DNA of 64,000 bases from an uncultured Bacilli bacterium (GTDB taxonomy: Bacteria; Bacillota_I; Bacilli_A; RFN20; CAG-826), in the NCBI GenBank assembly GCA_944368975.1, contig CALVXI010000003.1, forward strand, positions 1 through 64,000. The letters run 5' to 3'. Each line of letters begins with the position of its first letter. The first letter of the stretch is position 1. The translations under genes and the position numbers were made by a program. Shown here piece after piece: positions 1 to 8,256 of the stretch. The notes below the pieces were generated by a model, which searched no databases, was not told the DNA's origin, and worked only from the letters and a program-made list of their open reading frames with translations.

Positions 1-70
1 TTTATGATGATACATTAGAAAGCTAACCTACATTTTAATTTGGCGATTTCCTACATTTTGCTCTTGACAT
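1..70. repeat. Short direct repeats at the left edge, possible transposon end
   Basis: The ten-base word CCTACATTTT occurs at 27-36 and again at 50-59, 23 bases apart, followed by CTTGACA. Read on the minus strand this is TGTCAAG followed by two AAAATGTAGG words. Short spaced repeats inside a TGT-starting tip resemble the multiple terminal repeats of IS21-type elements. The rest of any element would lie to the left of the window, so this is a weak suggestion only. Confidence 0.25.
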
Positions 71-201
71 GGACAAATGTTAAGAATTGGAATTTAAGTA
101 TTTGCTTATAAGCTATTAAAGCGTAATATAAACAATTTTTCATTTTAGTAAGTTAATTTTATAAATGTAAAATTTATAAACTATTACAATTTAAAATCAT
201 A

Positions 202-229
202 TTGAATACTTTAGACATTTATATATAAT
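202..229 (+). promoter_or_regulatory. Promoter for the CNNM gene pair
   Basis: TTGAAT at 202-207 and TATAAT at 224-229 are separated by 16 bases. The first gene starts 30 bases downstream with GGAG at 245-248 ahead of its GTG codon. Confidence 0.5.
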
Positions 230-258
230 AATTATATTGATTTTGGAGATTTAAAGAA

Positions 259-1380
259 GTGGACCCGTCATATTTACCCTCATTGAGTGATGTTAACCTA
301 GAAACAAACTATGATATAGTTTGGGGAATGCCTAGTTGGGTATGTTGGTTAATTATCGCTATTTTATTATTAGTAAGTGGATTATTTAGCGCTAGTGAAA
401 ACGCTTATAGTAATTGCAATAAATATCATTTTAAAAGCTTAGCAAGTAAAGGAAATGTAACTGCAAAATTGGTTACTCGCTTAATTGATGGTTTTGATAA
501 TACATTAATCACTGTTTTAGTTGGTAATAATATTGTTCAAACATTAATGTCCTTTTTAAGTGCTTTACTTTTTTATAATTTATGCGCTAAGTATGGACTA
601 GGAAGTGGTGTTGAAGCTATTTTATCAACTGTTGTTATGGCTTTTTTAGTTTATATCGTTAGTGATACCTGTCCTAAGATATTATCAAAAGCTATTCCTA
701 ATAGAATGGCTGTAATACTAGCTTATCCAGTAACATTTGTTTATTTTTTACTTTATCCAATAATAATGATTTTTAAAGGTATTTTATGGTGTGTTCATAA
801 ATTATTTAAAGTTAAAGATACGAATTTATTATCAAAAGAAGATTTAATTAATTCAATGAGTGTTGCAATTAATGATGAAACAAATAATGTTGATGAAAAA
901 GAAGAACAATTATTTGAAAATGATGAAAAAGAAATTGTCGATAATATCTTTGTTTTTGATACATTGAAAGTTGAAAATGTTTATACTCCTAATGATAAAG
1001 TTTTATCATTAGATATATCAACTTTAACAATCGAGAAATTAAATAAAGTAATAAGTAATACTACTTTTAGTAGAATTCCAATTTATGATGAAGTCGATGA
1101 TAATATAATTGGAATTTTAGTAGTTAAAACATATTTTGAAGAATACATAAAAGACCCTCATTTAGATATTAGAAGTATTTTACTTAAACCAATATATGTT
1201 GATATTAATGATAATATAGATGATGTTTTTAAAGAACTTAATAAAGAGAAAACACATTTAGGAATTGTTACAAAAGATAATAAGATGATTGGAATTATCT
1301 CAATGGAAGATATCTTAGAAGAACTTGTTGAAGATATTGATGAAATTCCTCAAACAAATAAGGTGAACATCCATGGATAG
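259..1380 (+). CDS. CNNM/HlyC-CorC family membrane protein, short form
   Basis: Polytopic membrane protein of the DUF21 (CNNM) family, proposed in other bacteria to move or sense divalent cations such as Mg2+ and in some cases Na+. The first ~190 residues hold about four membrane segments, starting near residue 27. They are followed by an acidic linker and a CBS-pair region at about 235-360. The C-terminal CorC_HlyC domain of the family is absent, so at 373 residues this is the short form. The start is GTG with GGAG at 245-248. It overlaps the next gene, a longer paralogue, by 8 bases, so the two are probably translated together and may form a heteromer. The family assignment is clear; the transported ion cannot be read from the sequence. 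Confidence 0.8.
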   Translation: MDPSYLPSLSDVNLETNYDIVWGMPSWVCWLIIAILLLVSGLFSASENAYSNCNKYHFKSLASKGNVTAKLVTRLIDGFDNTLITVLVGNNIVQTLMSFLSALLFYNLCAKYGLGSGVEAILSTVVMAFLVYIVSDTCPKILSKAIPNRMAVILAYPVTFVYFLLYPIIMIFKGILWCVHKLFKVKDTNLLSKEDLINSMSVAINDETNNVDEKEEQLFENDEKEIVDNIFVFDTLKVENVYTPNDKVLSLDISTLTIEKLNKVISNTTFSRIPIYDEVDDNIIGILVVKTYFEEYIKDPHLDIRSILLKPIYVDINDNIDDVFKELNKEKTHLGIVTKDNKMIGIISMEDILEELVEDIDEIPQTNKVNIHG

Positions 1381-2695
1381 AGAATATTTAGTTATTATAT
1401 ATAGTGTTATCTTAATTATCTTCTTTTTATTAAGCTTTTATTTTTCTAGTAGTGATATGGCTTATGGAAGTGTTGATATCTTACATTTAGAAAGTGAAAT
1501 GAATAAAAATAATAAAAAAAGTGTGAGATATGCATACTTTTTAACAAAAAACTATGATAAAACAATATCAACTATTTTATTACTTAATGATACTGTAAAT
1601 GCTGGTTTAGATTCTATTTCAACCTTATTAGGTGTTAATTTATGTTACATTATTATAACTAATCCTAGTAGTGCCTTAGCAGAAAATTTTGGTTTTATTG
1701 CCAGTATCATAGCCTTACTTATTAAGATTATATTTGGTGAAATTATCGCTAAATCAATAGGTAAAATATATAACTTTAAACTTACTATTTTATATAGTAA
1801 AGTTATTCGAATTTTAAATTATATATGTTTACCTATTACTTATTTAGTTAGTAATTTTGGAGCTTTTATAACTTATCCGATTAGAAAAGGTGTAACTGAT
1901 ATTAAATTAAATGAAGATGATCTTCATGAGATGGTTGATGATATTGAAGAAAGTGGAGTAGTTACTGAAGAAAAAGCTAATTTACTTCATGATACTATTA
2001 CATATACTCATACTGAAGCTTATGAGATTATGACTCCTCGAGTAAGTTTATATGCTATTGATATTGAAGATGATATTGATGAAGTTATCGAGGATTCAAA
2101 TTTATATAAATATACGAGAGTTCCAGTTTATGAAAATACTATTGATAATATCATTGGTTATGTTAAAACTAGAACACTTATTACTTATAAAATGAATAAT
2201 AAAAGTATTAATCTTAAAGAACTTTTAAATAAACCTTTAAGATTTCCTCGATCAACTGAAATAAATGATATTTTAAAAGTATTTAAAAAAGAGAAGCAAC
2301 ATTTTGCCTTAATTATGGATGAATATGGTGGCGTTGAAGGTATTTTAACTATGGAAGATATCTTAGAAGAATTAGTTGGTGAAATTTGGGATGAAAAAGA
2401 TGATGTTGAGACTATTATCTTAGAAAGAAATGATGGAAGTTATATTGTTGATGGACAAGTTAATTTAGAAGATTTTTGTAAAGAATTTGGCTTAGATTAT
2501 GATGAAATTGAAACAGAATATGTCACAATTGGTGGTTTTTGCTATGAATTATTAGATGATAAATTTGCAAAAGTTGGTGATATAATGCATTATAAAAATC
2601 TTGAAATTAAAGTTTTAGCATTAGATAAATTTGGAGCTATTGAGAAGTTATTAGTTAAGAAAATAAAAGAAGATAATGATGAAGATGAAGAATAA
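1373..2695 (+). CDS. CNNM/HlyC-CorC family membrane protein, full-length form
   Basis: Full-length paralogue of the gene it overlaps. A DUF21 membrane domain spans about residues 1-190 and carries the SSSD start of the first helix. The CBS pair (about 205-340) includes the family segment LIMDEYGGVEGILTMEDILE. A CorC_HlyC C-terminal domain occupies about 350-435. Its likely role is divalent cation efflux or homeostasis at the cytoplasmic membrane, with the CBS pair as nucleotide sensor; this is family knowledge and not shown here. An AGGTGA sits at 1361-1366 before the ATG. The C-terminus is very acidic. No obvious terminator follows; a tRNA gene with its own promoter comes next. Confidence 0.85.
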   Translation: MDREYLVIIYSVILIIFFLLSFYFSSSDMAYGSVDILHLESEMNKNNKKSVRYAYFLTKNYDKTISTILLLNDTVNAGLDSISTLLGVNLCYIIITNPSSALAENFGFIASIIALLIKIIFGEIIAKSIGKIYNFKLTILYSKVIRILNYICLPITYLVSNFGAFITYPIRKGVTDIKLNEDDLHEMVDDIEESGVVTEEKANLLHDTITYTHTEAYEIMTPRVSLYAIDIEDDIDEVIEDSNLYKYTRVPVYENTIDNIIGYVKTRTLITYKMNNKSINLKELLNKPLRFPRSTEINDILKVFKKEKQHFALIMDEYGGVEGILTMEDILEELVGEIWDEKDDVETIILERNDGSYIVDGQVNLEDFCKEFGLDYDEIETEYVTIGGFCYELLDDKFAKVGDIMHYKNLEIKVLALDKFGAIEKLLVKKIKEDNDEDEE

Positions 2696-2703
2696 AACTT
2701 CTC

Positions 2704-2732
2704 TTTACAAGTTGGTCTTAATAGTGTATATT
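2704..2732 (+). promoter_or_regulatory. Promoter for tRNA-His
   Basis: TTTACA at 2704-2709 and TATATT at 2727-2732 with a 17-base spacer, ending 18 bases before the tRNA. Confidence 0.6.
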
Positions 2733-2750
2733 ATTAAAGCTTAACGAGAT

Positions 2751-2828
2751 GGCGAAATTGGAGAAGAGGCCTAACTCACCTGGCTGTGAACCAGGCATTC
2801 ACCGGTTCGAATCCGGTATTTCGCCCCA
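2751..2828 (+). tRNA. tRNA-His (anticodon GTG)
   Basis: A cloverleaf can be drawn by eye. The anticodon stem CCTGG/CCAGG closes the loop CTGTGAA, so the anticodon is GTG at 2786-2788. The T arm is ACCGG-TTCGAAT-CCGGT. The acceptor has the extra G at position -1 paired with C73, the hallmark of tRNA-His, and then 7 bp. The CCA end is encoded. Confidence 0.95.
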
Positions 2829-2841
2829 GACTGAAGATTAT

Positions 2842-2879
2842 GGTTTGATTACTAAATTGGGTATATCAAACCTTTTTTT
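2842..2879 (+). terminator. Rho-independent terminator after tRNA-His
   Basis: GGTTTGAT (2842-2849) pairs with ATCAAACC (2865-2872) and is followed by seven T. Confidence 0.85.
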
Positions 2880-3053
2880 GTATTTTAATTAGTAAAATTA
2901 ACATAAATTTCACATAAATTTATCATAGTATATTTAGCATCCTATTTATTGTTTTTTGAAGTTTTGTATTGATTTATTTTCAAAACTTTTAATCTATTTT
3001 TGAGAAAAAACTTGCTAAAGTTATATGAAAATATCGAAATTAAACCTAGTTTA

Positions 3054-3062
3054 TGTTAAAAT
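3054..3062 (+). promoter_or_regulatory. Extended -10 promoter before the XRE-hsd operon
   Basis: TGTTAAAAT fits an extended -10 (TG-N-TAAAAT) and lies 26 bases before the XRE start codon. There is no good -35. Confidence 0.35.
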
Positions 3063-3087
3063 ACTGATAATGATTTAAGGTGGCCAT

Positions 3088-3283
3088 ATGTTTAATTATC
3101 CAAAGAAAATTAAAGAATACCGTGAAAGAAAATTCTTAACACAGTATGAATTAGCTAAAATATTAAATGTTAGTTATGTTTCTGTTTGTAGATGGGAAAC
3201 TGGCAGATTTGAACCAACTATGGATACCAAGAAAAAAACTTGTCGCTCTCTTTGATGAGATAGGCATGAAATTAGATGATTAA
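3088..3283 (+). pseudogene. XRE-family helix-turn-helix regulator, frameshifted
   Basis: A small Cro/CI-type DNA-binding protein opens with MFNYPKKIKEYRER at ATG 3088, after AAGGTGG. The helix-turn-helix is intact through YELAKILNVSYVSVCRWETG. In a run of seven A (about 3231-3237) the frame shifts, so the direct reading ends at TGA 3253-3255. One base fewer restores KKKLVALFDEIGMKLDD and a stop at 3281-3283, which looks like the native C-terminus. The shift could be a real mutation, a homopolymer sequencing error or transcriptional slippage. Its position directly in front of hsdM suggests a control protein for the restriction locus, but that role is an inference. Confidence 0.65.
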
Positions 3284-3299
3284 TAACGAGGTGAAGAGA

Positions 3300-4898
3300 A
3301 TGGCTAAGAAAACGAACAATGTTAATTTAAATCTTGATACTATTTTATTTAACTGTAGAGATTACTTAAGAGCCGCAAGAAACTCAGGCTCTTTCTTTGA
3401 AAAACGTGACATGATGCTTACCTTAGTTTTTTTAAGATTCATTGGTGAAAAATATGAAGATGGTGTTGAAAACTTAAAAGATAACTTAAGAAAACAGGGA
3501 TTAGACCCTGAAGATCTTGAAATTAAAAAAGCGTTTATTGACGATCCTACATTTACCGATGGTACTTTTTATTTGCCTAAAGAAGCTAGATGGGAAACTA
3601 TCATCAATACACCAGCTACGAATTTAAATTCTGCTCTTGACAAAGCGCTTAAGGCAATTGGGGATTCATCTGGAGACTTAAAAGGGTGCTTTGTTGAAGG
3701 AACTTTTACATCAAGAAATTTGGGACCAAATGATATTAAAAAGATTGTTGATGAAGTAAATAAGATTAGTCATAAGAAGTTTGGTGAAGAAAAAGATTTG
3801 ATTGGCAGGGTTTATGAATATTTTTTAAAAGAATTTGCTGTTAATGCAACAAAAGAAGAGGGGGAGTTCTATACTCCTCACGATGTCGTTCAATTAATTG
3901 CGACACTTATAGAACCATATGATGGTACATTATATGACCCAGCTTGTGGAAGCGGCGGTATGTTTATTCAAAGTGCTGAACTTGTCAAATCAAAACAAGG
4001 CGATATCAACAAAATAAATGTTTATGGTCAAGAAAAGGATGCTGCTACCTGGCGTCTTGCCAAGATGAATCTTGCCTTACGCGGTATTTCTCATAATTTA
4101 GGAAAAACTTATGATTCATCTTTTACTAATGATTTACATAAAGGCCTATATTTTGACTACATCATGGCTAATCCACCTTTTAATTTAAAGAGTTGGTATG
4201 ATTCAAATCTTAAAAATGATTCAAGATGGACAGGATATGGACTTCCACCTGAAAGCAACGCTAACTATGCGTGGATTTTGCATATGCTTTCTCATCTTAA
4301 ATCTAATAAAGGTGTTGCAGGTTTCTTACTGGCTAACGGTGCTTTAGGAGATAGCGACACAAAATCCATAAGACAAAAATTAATTGATAATGACAAAGTA
4401 GAAGCAATTATTATCTTACCTAGAGAATTATTTATAACTACTGACATTTCAGTTACTCTTTGGATACTAAATCAAAATAAAAAAGGTGGCATGTATCACG
4501 GAAGAAAATTAAGAAATAGGGAGAGCGAAATCCTTTTTGTTGATTTAAGAACTTGGCGTGATAATCCTGTCAAAAACGAAAATAAAAAGAAAGTTAGACT
4601 TAGCACTGAACAAATTCAGAAAGTAGCTGATATTTATCATACATGGCAAACGGAAGGAACAGACGGAAATAACTATGCTGTTCCAGAACTTTACCGAAGT
4701 GTAAATAAAAGTCAAATAATAGATTCGTCGTTAGTACCTTCAAAATATATCGAATTTATTGATCGTGATTTAGATATCGATTTTCCAAAAGAAATGGCGA
4801 GAATTCAAAAAGAATTAAAGGAATTAATCGATGATGAAATTGAATCTCAAAAGAAGTTAAAAGATGCTATGCGAGGTATTGGCTATGGCATTGATTAG
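3300..4898 (+). CDS. hsdM: Type I restriction-modification DNA methyltransferase subunit
   Basis: HsdM, the N6-adenine methyltransferase subunit, forms the modification enzyme with HsdS and the restriction complex with HsdR. From the start chosen here, an HsdM_N helical domain covers about residues 10-150. The AdoMet-binding motif DPACGSGGMF is at 213-222 and the catalytic NPPF motif at 291-294. The length of 532 residues is normal. An in-frame ATG exists 24 bases upstream, but GAGGTG at 3288-3293 is spaced for ATG 3300, and the shorter protein begins MAKKTNN. It overlaps hsdS by 14 bases. The full motif set indicates an active enzyme. Confidence 0.95.
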   Translation: MAKKTNNVNLNLDTILFNCRDYLRAARNSGSFFEKRDMMLTLVFLRFIGEKYEDGVENLKDNLRKQGLDPEDLEIKKAFIDDPTFTDGTFYLPKEARWETIINTPATNLNSALDKALKAIGDSSGDLKGCFVEGTFTSRNLGPNDIKKIVDEVNKISHKKFGEEKDLIGRVYEYFLKEFAVNATKEEGEFYTPHDVVQLIATLIEPYDGTLYDPACGSGGMFIQSAELVKSKQGDINKINVYGQEKDAATWRLAKMNLALRGISHNLGKTYDSSFTNDLHKGLYFDYIMANPPFNLKSWYDSNLKNDSRWTGYGLPPESNANYAWILHMLSHLKSNKGVAGFLLANGALGDSDTKSIRQKLIDNDKVEAIIILPRELFITTDISVTLWILNQNKKGGMYHGRKLRNRESEILFVDLRTWRDNPVKNENKKKVRLSTEQIQKVADIYHTWQTEGTDGNNYAVPELYRSVNKSQIIDSSLVPSKYIEFIDRDLDIDFPKEMARIQKELKELIDDEIESQKKLKDAMRGIGYGID

Positions 4899-5991
4899 AT
4901 TTGGTGACCACATTGAACTTTTATCTAAAAAGTGTAATATCCCGAATTTATCAGCTGATGATATTTCAGGGATTAACAGAGATAAAGAATTTTTTGAGCC
5001 ATCGCGTCAAGTAGGAGAAGATACTTCAAATTATAAATACGTTCCACCTGGATATTTTGCATGTAATTTAATGCACGTAGGGCGTGACGTAGTCTTGCCT
5101 ATTGCCTTAAATACTACTGAAAAAACAAAAGTTTTAAGCCCTGCATATACAATTTTTAAATTAAAAACGGAAGATGCGTTATTATCCAAGTTTTTGTTTA
5201 TGCTTTTAAAATCTGATGAAAAAGATAGGTTTTTCTGGTTTCACTGTGACTCGTCTGTTAGAGATGGAATGGATTGGAGCGCTTTTTGTGATATCGAACT
5301 TGATCTTCCTTCTATTGAAATCCAAAGAAAATATGTCGCTATTTATGAAGGCTTATTAGCGAATCTTCATTCATATGAAAATAAACTAGAAGAATTAAAA
5401 CTTGTTTGCGATGGATATATTGAAGATTTAAGGAAGAAATATCCACTTAAGGAAATCAAAAACTATATTAAGTTAATAAGCAGAAATAACGACAATCAGC
5501 TATTAGGCATTGAGGATATTCTAGGTGTGTCAAATGAAAAAACTATTGTTCCTACTAAATCTAACGTATCTATTTCAGATTTGCCTAAGTTTACGATTGT
5601 GAAATTTAATGATTTTATTTATAACCCAAGGAATGGTGTTGCAATCGGTTTGAATAAATGCAAAAAAGATAAATTAATTAGCTTTAATAACACATCTTTT
5701 ATAGTTGAAAGTAATGATTTGCTACCGGATTATCTGTTTATTTTTTTCTGTCGTCACGAATGGGATAGAAAAGTAAGATTTGATTCTTGGGGAAGCTCAA
5801 CAGAGGTCTATAGTTTTGAGGCGTTATCGACTACCAAAATTCCTATAACACCAATCGAAATCCAAAACTCAATAGTAGAAGTATTTAATGTTTATAATAA
5901 ACGTAAAGAATATGTAAATAGACTTAAAAATATGATTAAAGATATATGTCCTATACTTGTTAGAGGAGCGATATTAGAGGGGAGAAAATAA
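4885..5991 (+). CDS. hsdS: Type I restriction-modification specificity subunit
   Basis: HsdS reads the bipartite DNA target and holds HsdM and HsdR in the complex. The protein is about 368 residues and shows two target-recognition halves. The first runs to about residue 160 (ending DWSAFCDIELDLPSIEIQRK) and the second from about 190 to 340 (ending STTKIPITPIEIQNSIVEV). Each is followed by a helical stretch that spaces the recognition halves. The start is the ATG at 4885, preceded by GAGGT at 4873-4877; a longer reading from 4864 has no such site. The recognition sequence cannot be deduced by eye. No second hsdS copy or inverted repeat for phase variation is visible nearby. Confidence 0.9.
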   Translation: MALIRFGDHIELLSKKCNIPNLSADDISGINRDKEFFEPSRQVGEDTSNYKYVPPGYFACNLMHVGRDVVLPIALNTTEKTKVLSPAYTIFKLKTEDALLSKFLFMLLKSDEKDRFFWFHCDSSVRDGMDWSAFCDIELDLPSIEIQRKYVAIYEGLLANLHSYENKLEELKLVCDGYIEDLRKKYPLKEIKNYIKLISRNNDNQLLGIEDILGVSNEKTIVPTKSNVSISDLPKFTIVKFNDFIYNPRNGVAIGLNKCKKDKLISFNNTSFIVESNDLLPDYLFIFFCRHEWDRKVRFDSWGSSTEVYSFEALSTTKIPITPIEIQNSIVEVFNVYNKRKEYVNRLKNMIKDICPILVRGAILEGRK

Positions 5992-5995
5992 GCAA

Positions 5996-7858
5996 GTGAA
6001 TACTTATTTAATGAAAATAAAAGAAAAGTTTATTAATTCGATTTCAACTGGTGAAAAGACGCATGAATATCGTTTAAACGATAATGAAAGAAAAAAAATA
6101 AAGCGTAACGATCGATTAGTTTTAATTAGTAAATCTAATCCTTCTAATTATATAGATGTACGTGTTAGTAACATTGAAGTTTATAAGTCATGGGAAGAAG
6201 CTTTAGAAAAATATTGGGAGCAGGATTTTAAAGGTATTTACAGTAATTTAAATTTCGCAATTAAAGAATGCAATAAATTTTACGATCTAAAAGATGTAGA
6301 AAAATATGGAATTGTTGTTTTTAGCATTGTACCAATGAAATATCAGCTTAAAGAAAGTAAAGTTTTGCTAGATACAAACATAATTATTGAACGTGAAAGT
6401 TTAGTAAGCGAAAAAGATAATGTTGCTAATAAAGTTATGCTTTCATTAAAGTGGTTGAGCGATTTAGGATGTGATTTCTTTTATTCTGATAGGTCAATTG
6501 AGGAAATATCAAAATTTAGAAAGAAAGAAATTAGAGATTCAGTTTTAGCTAAATTAGATAATAGTTATAGCAAGTTGCATGAAACTAAGCGTGAATATGA
6601 TGATTTTTTTAAAAAATGTTTAAAAGATTTTAGCGATAATAGTAATAACTCAGTTGATAATTGGCTACTATTTCAACTTTATAATGATCGCTGTGATTAC
6701 TTATATACAGAAGATTTAGGAATATTAAATAAGGCAAAAAGGCTATATTTAGATAATAGAATTCTTACATCAAATAAAATAATTTCTAAAATAAATGAAT
6801 CTAATAATCTATTTAAAGAATATAAATCTTCTTTTATAAACCTTGTTCATTTTAAAGATGTAAATCTAAATGATGTTTTTTTTGATAGTTTGAAGAAAGA
6901 TTATCCGCAATTTGAACAATGGTTTAAAAGAAAAGCTAATGAATATTGTTATGTTTATGAAAAAGATGATGGAATAAAAGGTTTCTTGTATTTAAAAGTT
7001 GAAGACGAGAATGAGGATTATAGTGATTTTGAAAAGCCATTTCTTGAAAAGAAAAAGAGATTAAAGGTAGGGACTTTTAAAATCATCTCAACAGGTCTAA
7101 GACTTGGTGAGAGATTTATTCAAATAATTGTTGATAATTATTTAAGTAGGCAACTTGATGAAATATATGTAACATTATTTGAAAATAAGCGAGAAGAAGT
7201 CTCACAATTAAAAGAATTACTTATAAACTGGGGCTTTGAAGAATTTACTCATAAGGCAAATGGAGAATTGGTTCTTGTAAAGAAAATTAATACTTTTGAT
7301 GATTCAAAATCAATAAAAGCTAACTATCCTTTGCATCGCAATAATCCAAATTACTTTTTTCTTCCTATAAAGCCTTCATATCATACAGACTTATTTCCAG
7401 ATCTAAAACTTAAAATTGAAAACAACGAAAATAAAGAAATGGCATGTAATTATGCATTAGAAAAGAAGTATATAACAAGATTTAATGAATCCGTAAGTTG
7501 GAATACAGGAGATGTATTATTAATTTATAGAATGGGTGAAGAAGATAGGATTAAAAAATATACTTCTTGTGTAACAGGAATAGCTGTACTTAATAACATT
7601 ATAAGATGTAATACAATTGATGAGATGCTTACACATGTTAAAAACAAAAGTGTTTTTAATGAATCGGAAGTAAAAGATTTTTTCAATAATAATTATAGAA
7701 CGATTATTACTTTGATTTATATAAAACCACTTAACAAAAAAGTGACCCTTAATACATTACGTGAAAAAGGAATTATTGGGAAAAATGAGGGTGCAAGAAT
7801 TTTAGATAAAATAAGTGAAAATGAATATAATATGATTATTAAAGAATCAGAGCTTTAA
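5996..7858 (+). CDS. ASCH-PIN-GNAT-PUA-like multidomain protein inside the hsd operon
   Basis: A 620-residue composite protein between hsdS and hsdR. Residues 1-112 look like an ASCH domain (NGEK-type STGEKTHEYRL and RKKIKRNDRLVL). Residues 120-260 form a PIN nuclease domain with the acidic set D126 (LLDTNI), E170 (RSIEE), D221 and D240 (LYTED). About 290-430 is a GNAT-like acetyltransferase fold with LRLGERFIQ in the acetyl-CoA loop position. The C-terminus from about 495 again resembles a PUA/EVE-like module (SWNTGDVLLIYRMG). The start is GTG behind GAGGGGAGA, 4 bases after hsdS. ASCH and EVE/PUA folds bind RNA or modified bases, and PIN domains cut RNA, so an auxiliary toxin or effector of the R-M system is plausible. 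The overall function is unknown to me. Confidence 0.75.
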   Translation: MNTYLMKIKEKFINSISTGEKTHEYRLNDNERKKIKRNDRLVLISKSNPSNYIDVRVSNIEVYKSWEEALEKYWEQDFKGIYSNLNFAIKECNKFYDLKDVEKYGIVVFSIVPMKYQLKESKVLLDTNIIIERESLVSEKDNVANKVMLSLKWLSDLGCDFFYSDRSIEEISKFRKKEIRDSVLAKLDNSYSKLHETKREYDDFFKKCLKDFSDNSNNSVDNWLLFQLYNDRCDYLYTEDLGILNKAKRLYLDNRILTSNKIISKINESNNLFKEYKSSFINLVHFKDVNLNDVFFDSLKKDYPQFEQWFKRKANEYCYVYEKDDGIKGFLYLKVEDENEDYSDFEKPFLEKKKRLKVGTFKIISTGLRLGERFIQIIVDNYLSRQLDEIYVTLFENKREEVSQLKELLINWGFEEFTHKANGELVLVKKINTFDDSKSIKANYPLHRNNPNYFFLPIKPSYHTDLFPDLKLKIENNENKEMACNYALEKKYITRFNESVSWNTGDVLLIYRMGEEDRIKKYTSCVTGIAVLNNIIRCNTIDEMLTHVKNKSVFNESEVKDFFNNNYRTIITLIYIKPLNKKVTLNTLREKGIIGKNEGARILDKISENEYNMIIKESEL

Positions 7859-7881
7859 CTTAAAGAAAATGGAGAGCGAAT

Positions 7882-8253
7882 ATGAAAAAAATTATTATAA
7901 GCATTAACCCAATTTATGTTAAAAGTATACTTAATGGTACTAAGAAGGTCGAATATCGAACAAGAGTTAGCAAAGAAGATATCAATTCTTTAATTATATA
8001 TGAAACTTATCCTGTTAAAAAAGTAGTTGCTGAAGTAGAAGTTTTAGATATTATTGCTTTAAGCCCTGATAAATTATGGGATTTGACCCATGAAATTGGT
8101 GGTATTTCTAAAAAGGATTACGATAAATATTTTAAAAATAGAAAAATTGCTTATGCTTATAAATTAGGTAAGATTAATATTTTCACGGACCCATTAGACA
8201 TAAAACTTTTTGGACTAAAAAGTGCTCCACAAAGTTTTGCATATGCGAGGTAA
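7882..8253 (+). CDS. Small ASCH-domain protein
   Basis: A 123-residue protein that is almost entirely one ASCH (PUA-like) domain. It opens with a beta strand, SINPIYVKSILNGTKKVEYR, matching the typical ASCH start where a Lys-containing GxKxxEyR segment lines the binding cleft. A later VVAEVEVLDII strand and a basic middle region follow. ASCH proteins are predicted RNA or modified-nucleotide binders, and one relative (YqfB) removes acetyl from N4-acetylcytidine. It sits 23 bases after the ASCH-PIN-GNAT gene with GGAGAG before the ATG, and 3 bases before hsdR, so it is part of the hsd operon. With a GNAT domain in the gene before it, a link to base acetylation is tempting but unproven. Confidence 0.75.
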   Translation: MKKIIISINPIYVKSILNGTKKVEYRTRVSKEDINSLIIYETYPVKKVVAEVEVLDIIALSPDKLWDLTHEIGGISKKDYDKYFKNRKIAYAYKLGKINIFTDPLDIKLFGLKSAPQSFAYAR

Positions 8254-8256
8254 CAT

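Noticed and set aside
3231-3256. Programmed ribosomal frameshift in the XRE gene
   Set aside because: The A-run could suggest slippage, but the restoring shift is +1 and the heptamer is not in the frame needed for a usual -1 slip. Mutation or sequencing error is simpler.
5996-7858. Two separate genes (ASCH-PIN and GNAT-PUA) misjoined
   Set aside because: The frame is open throughout with even codon use and there is no internal ribosome site with start codon at the domain borders.
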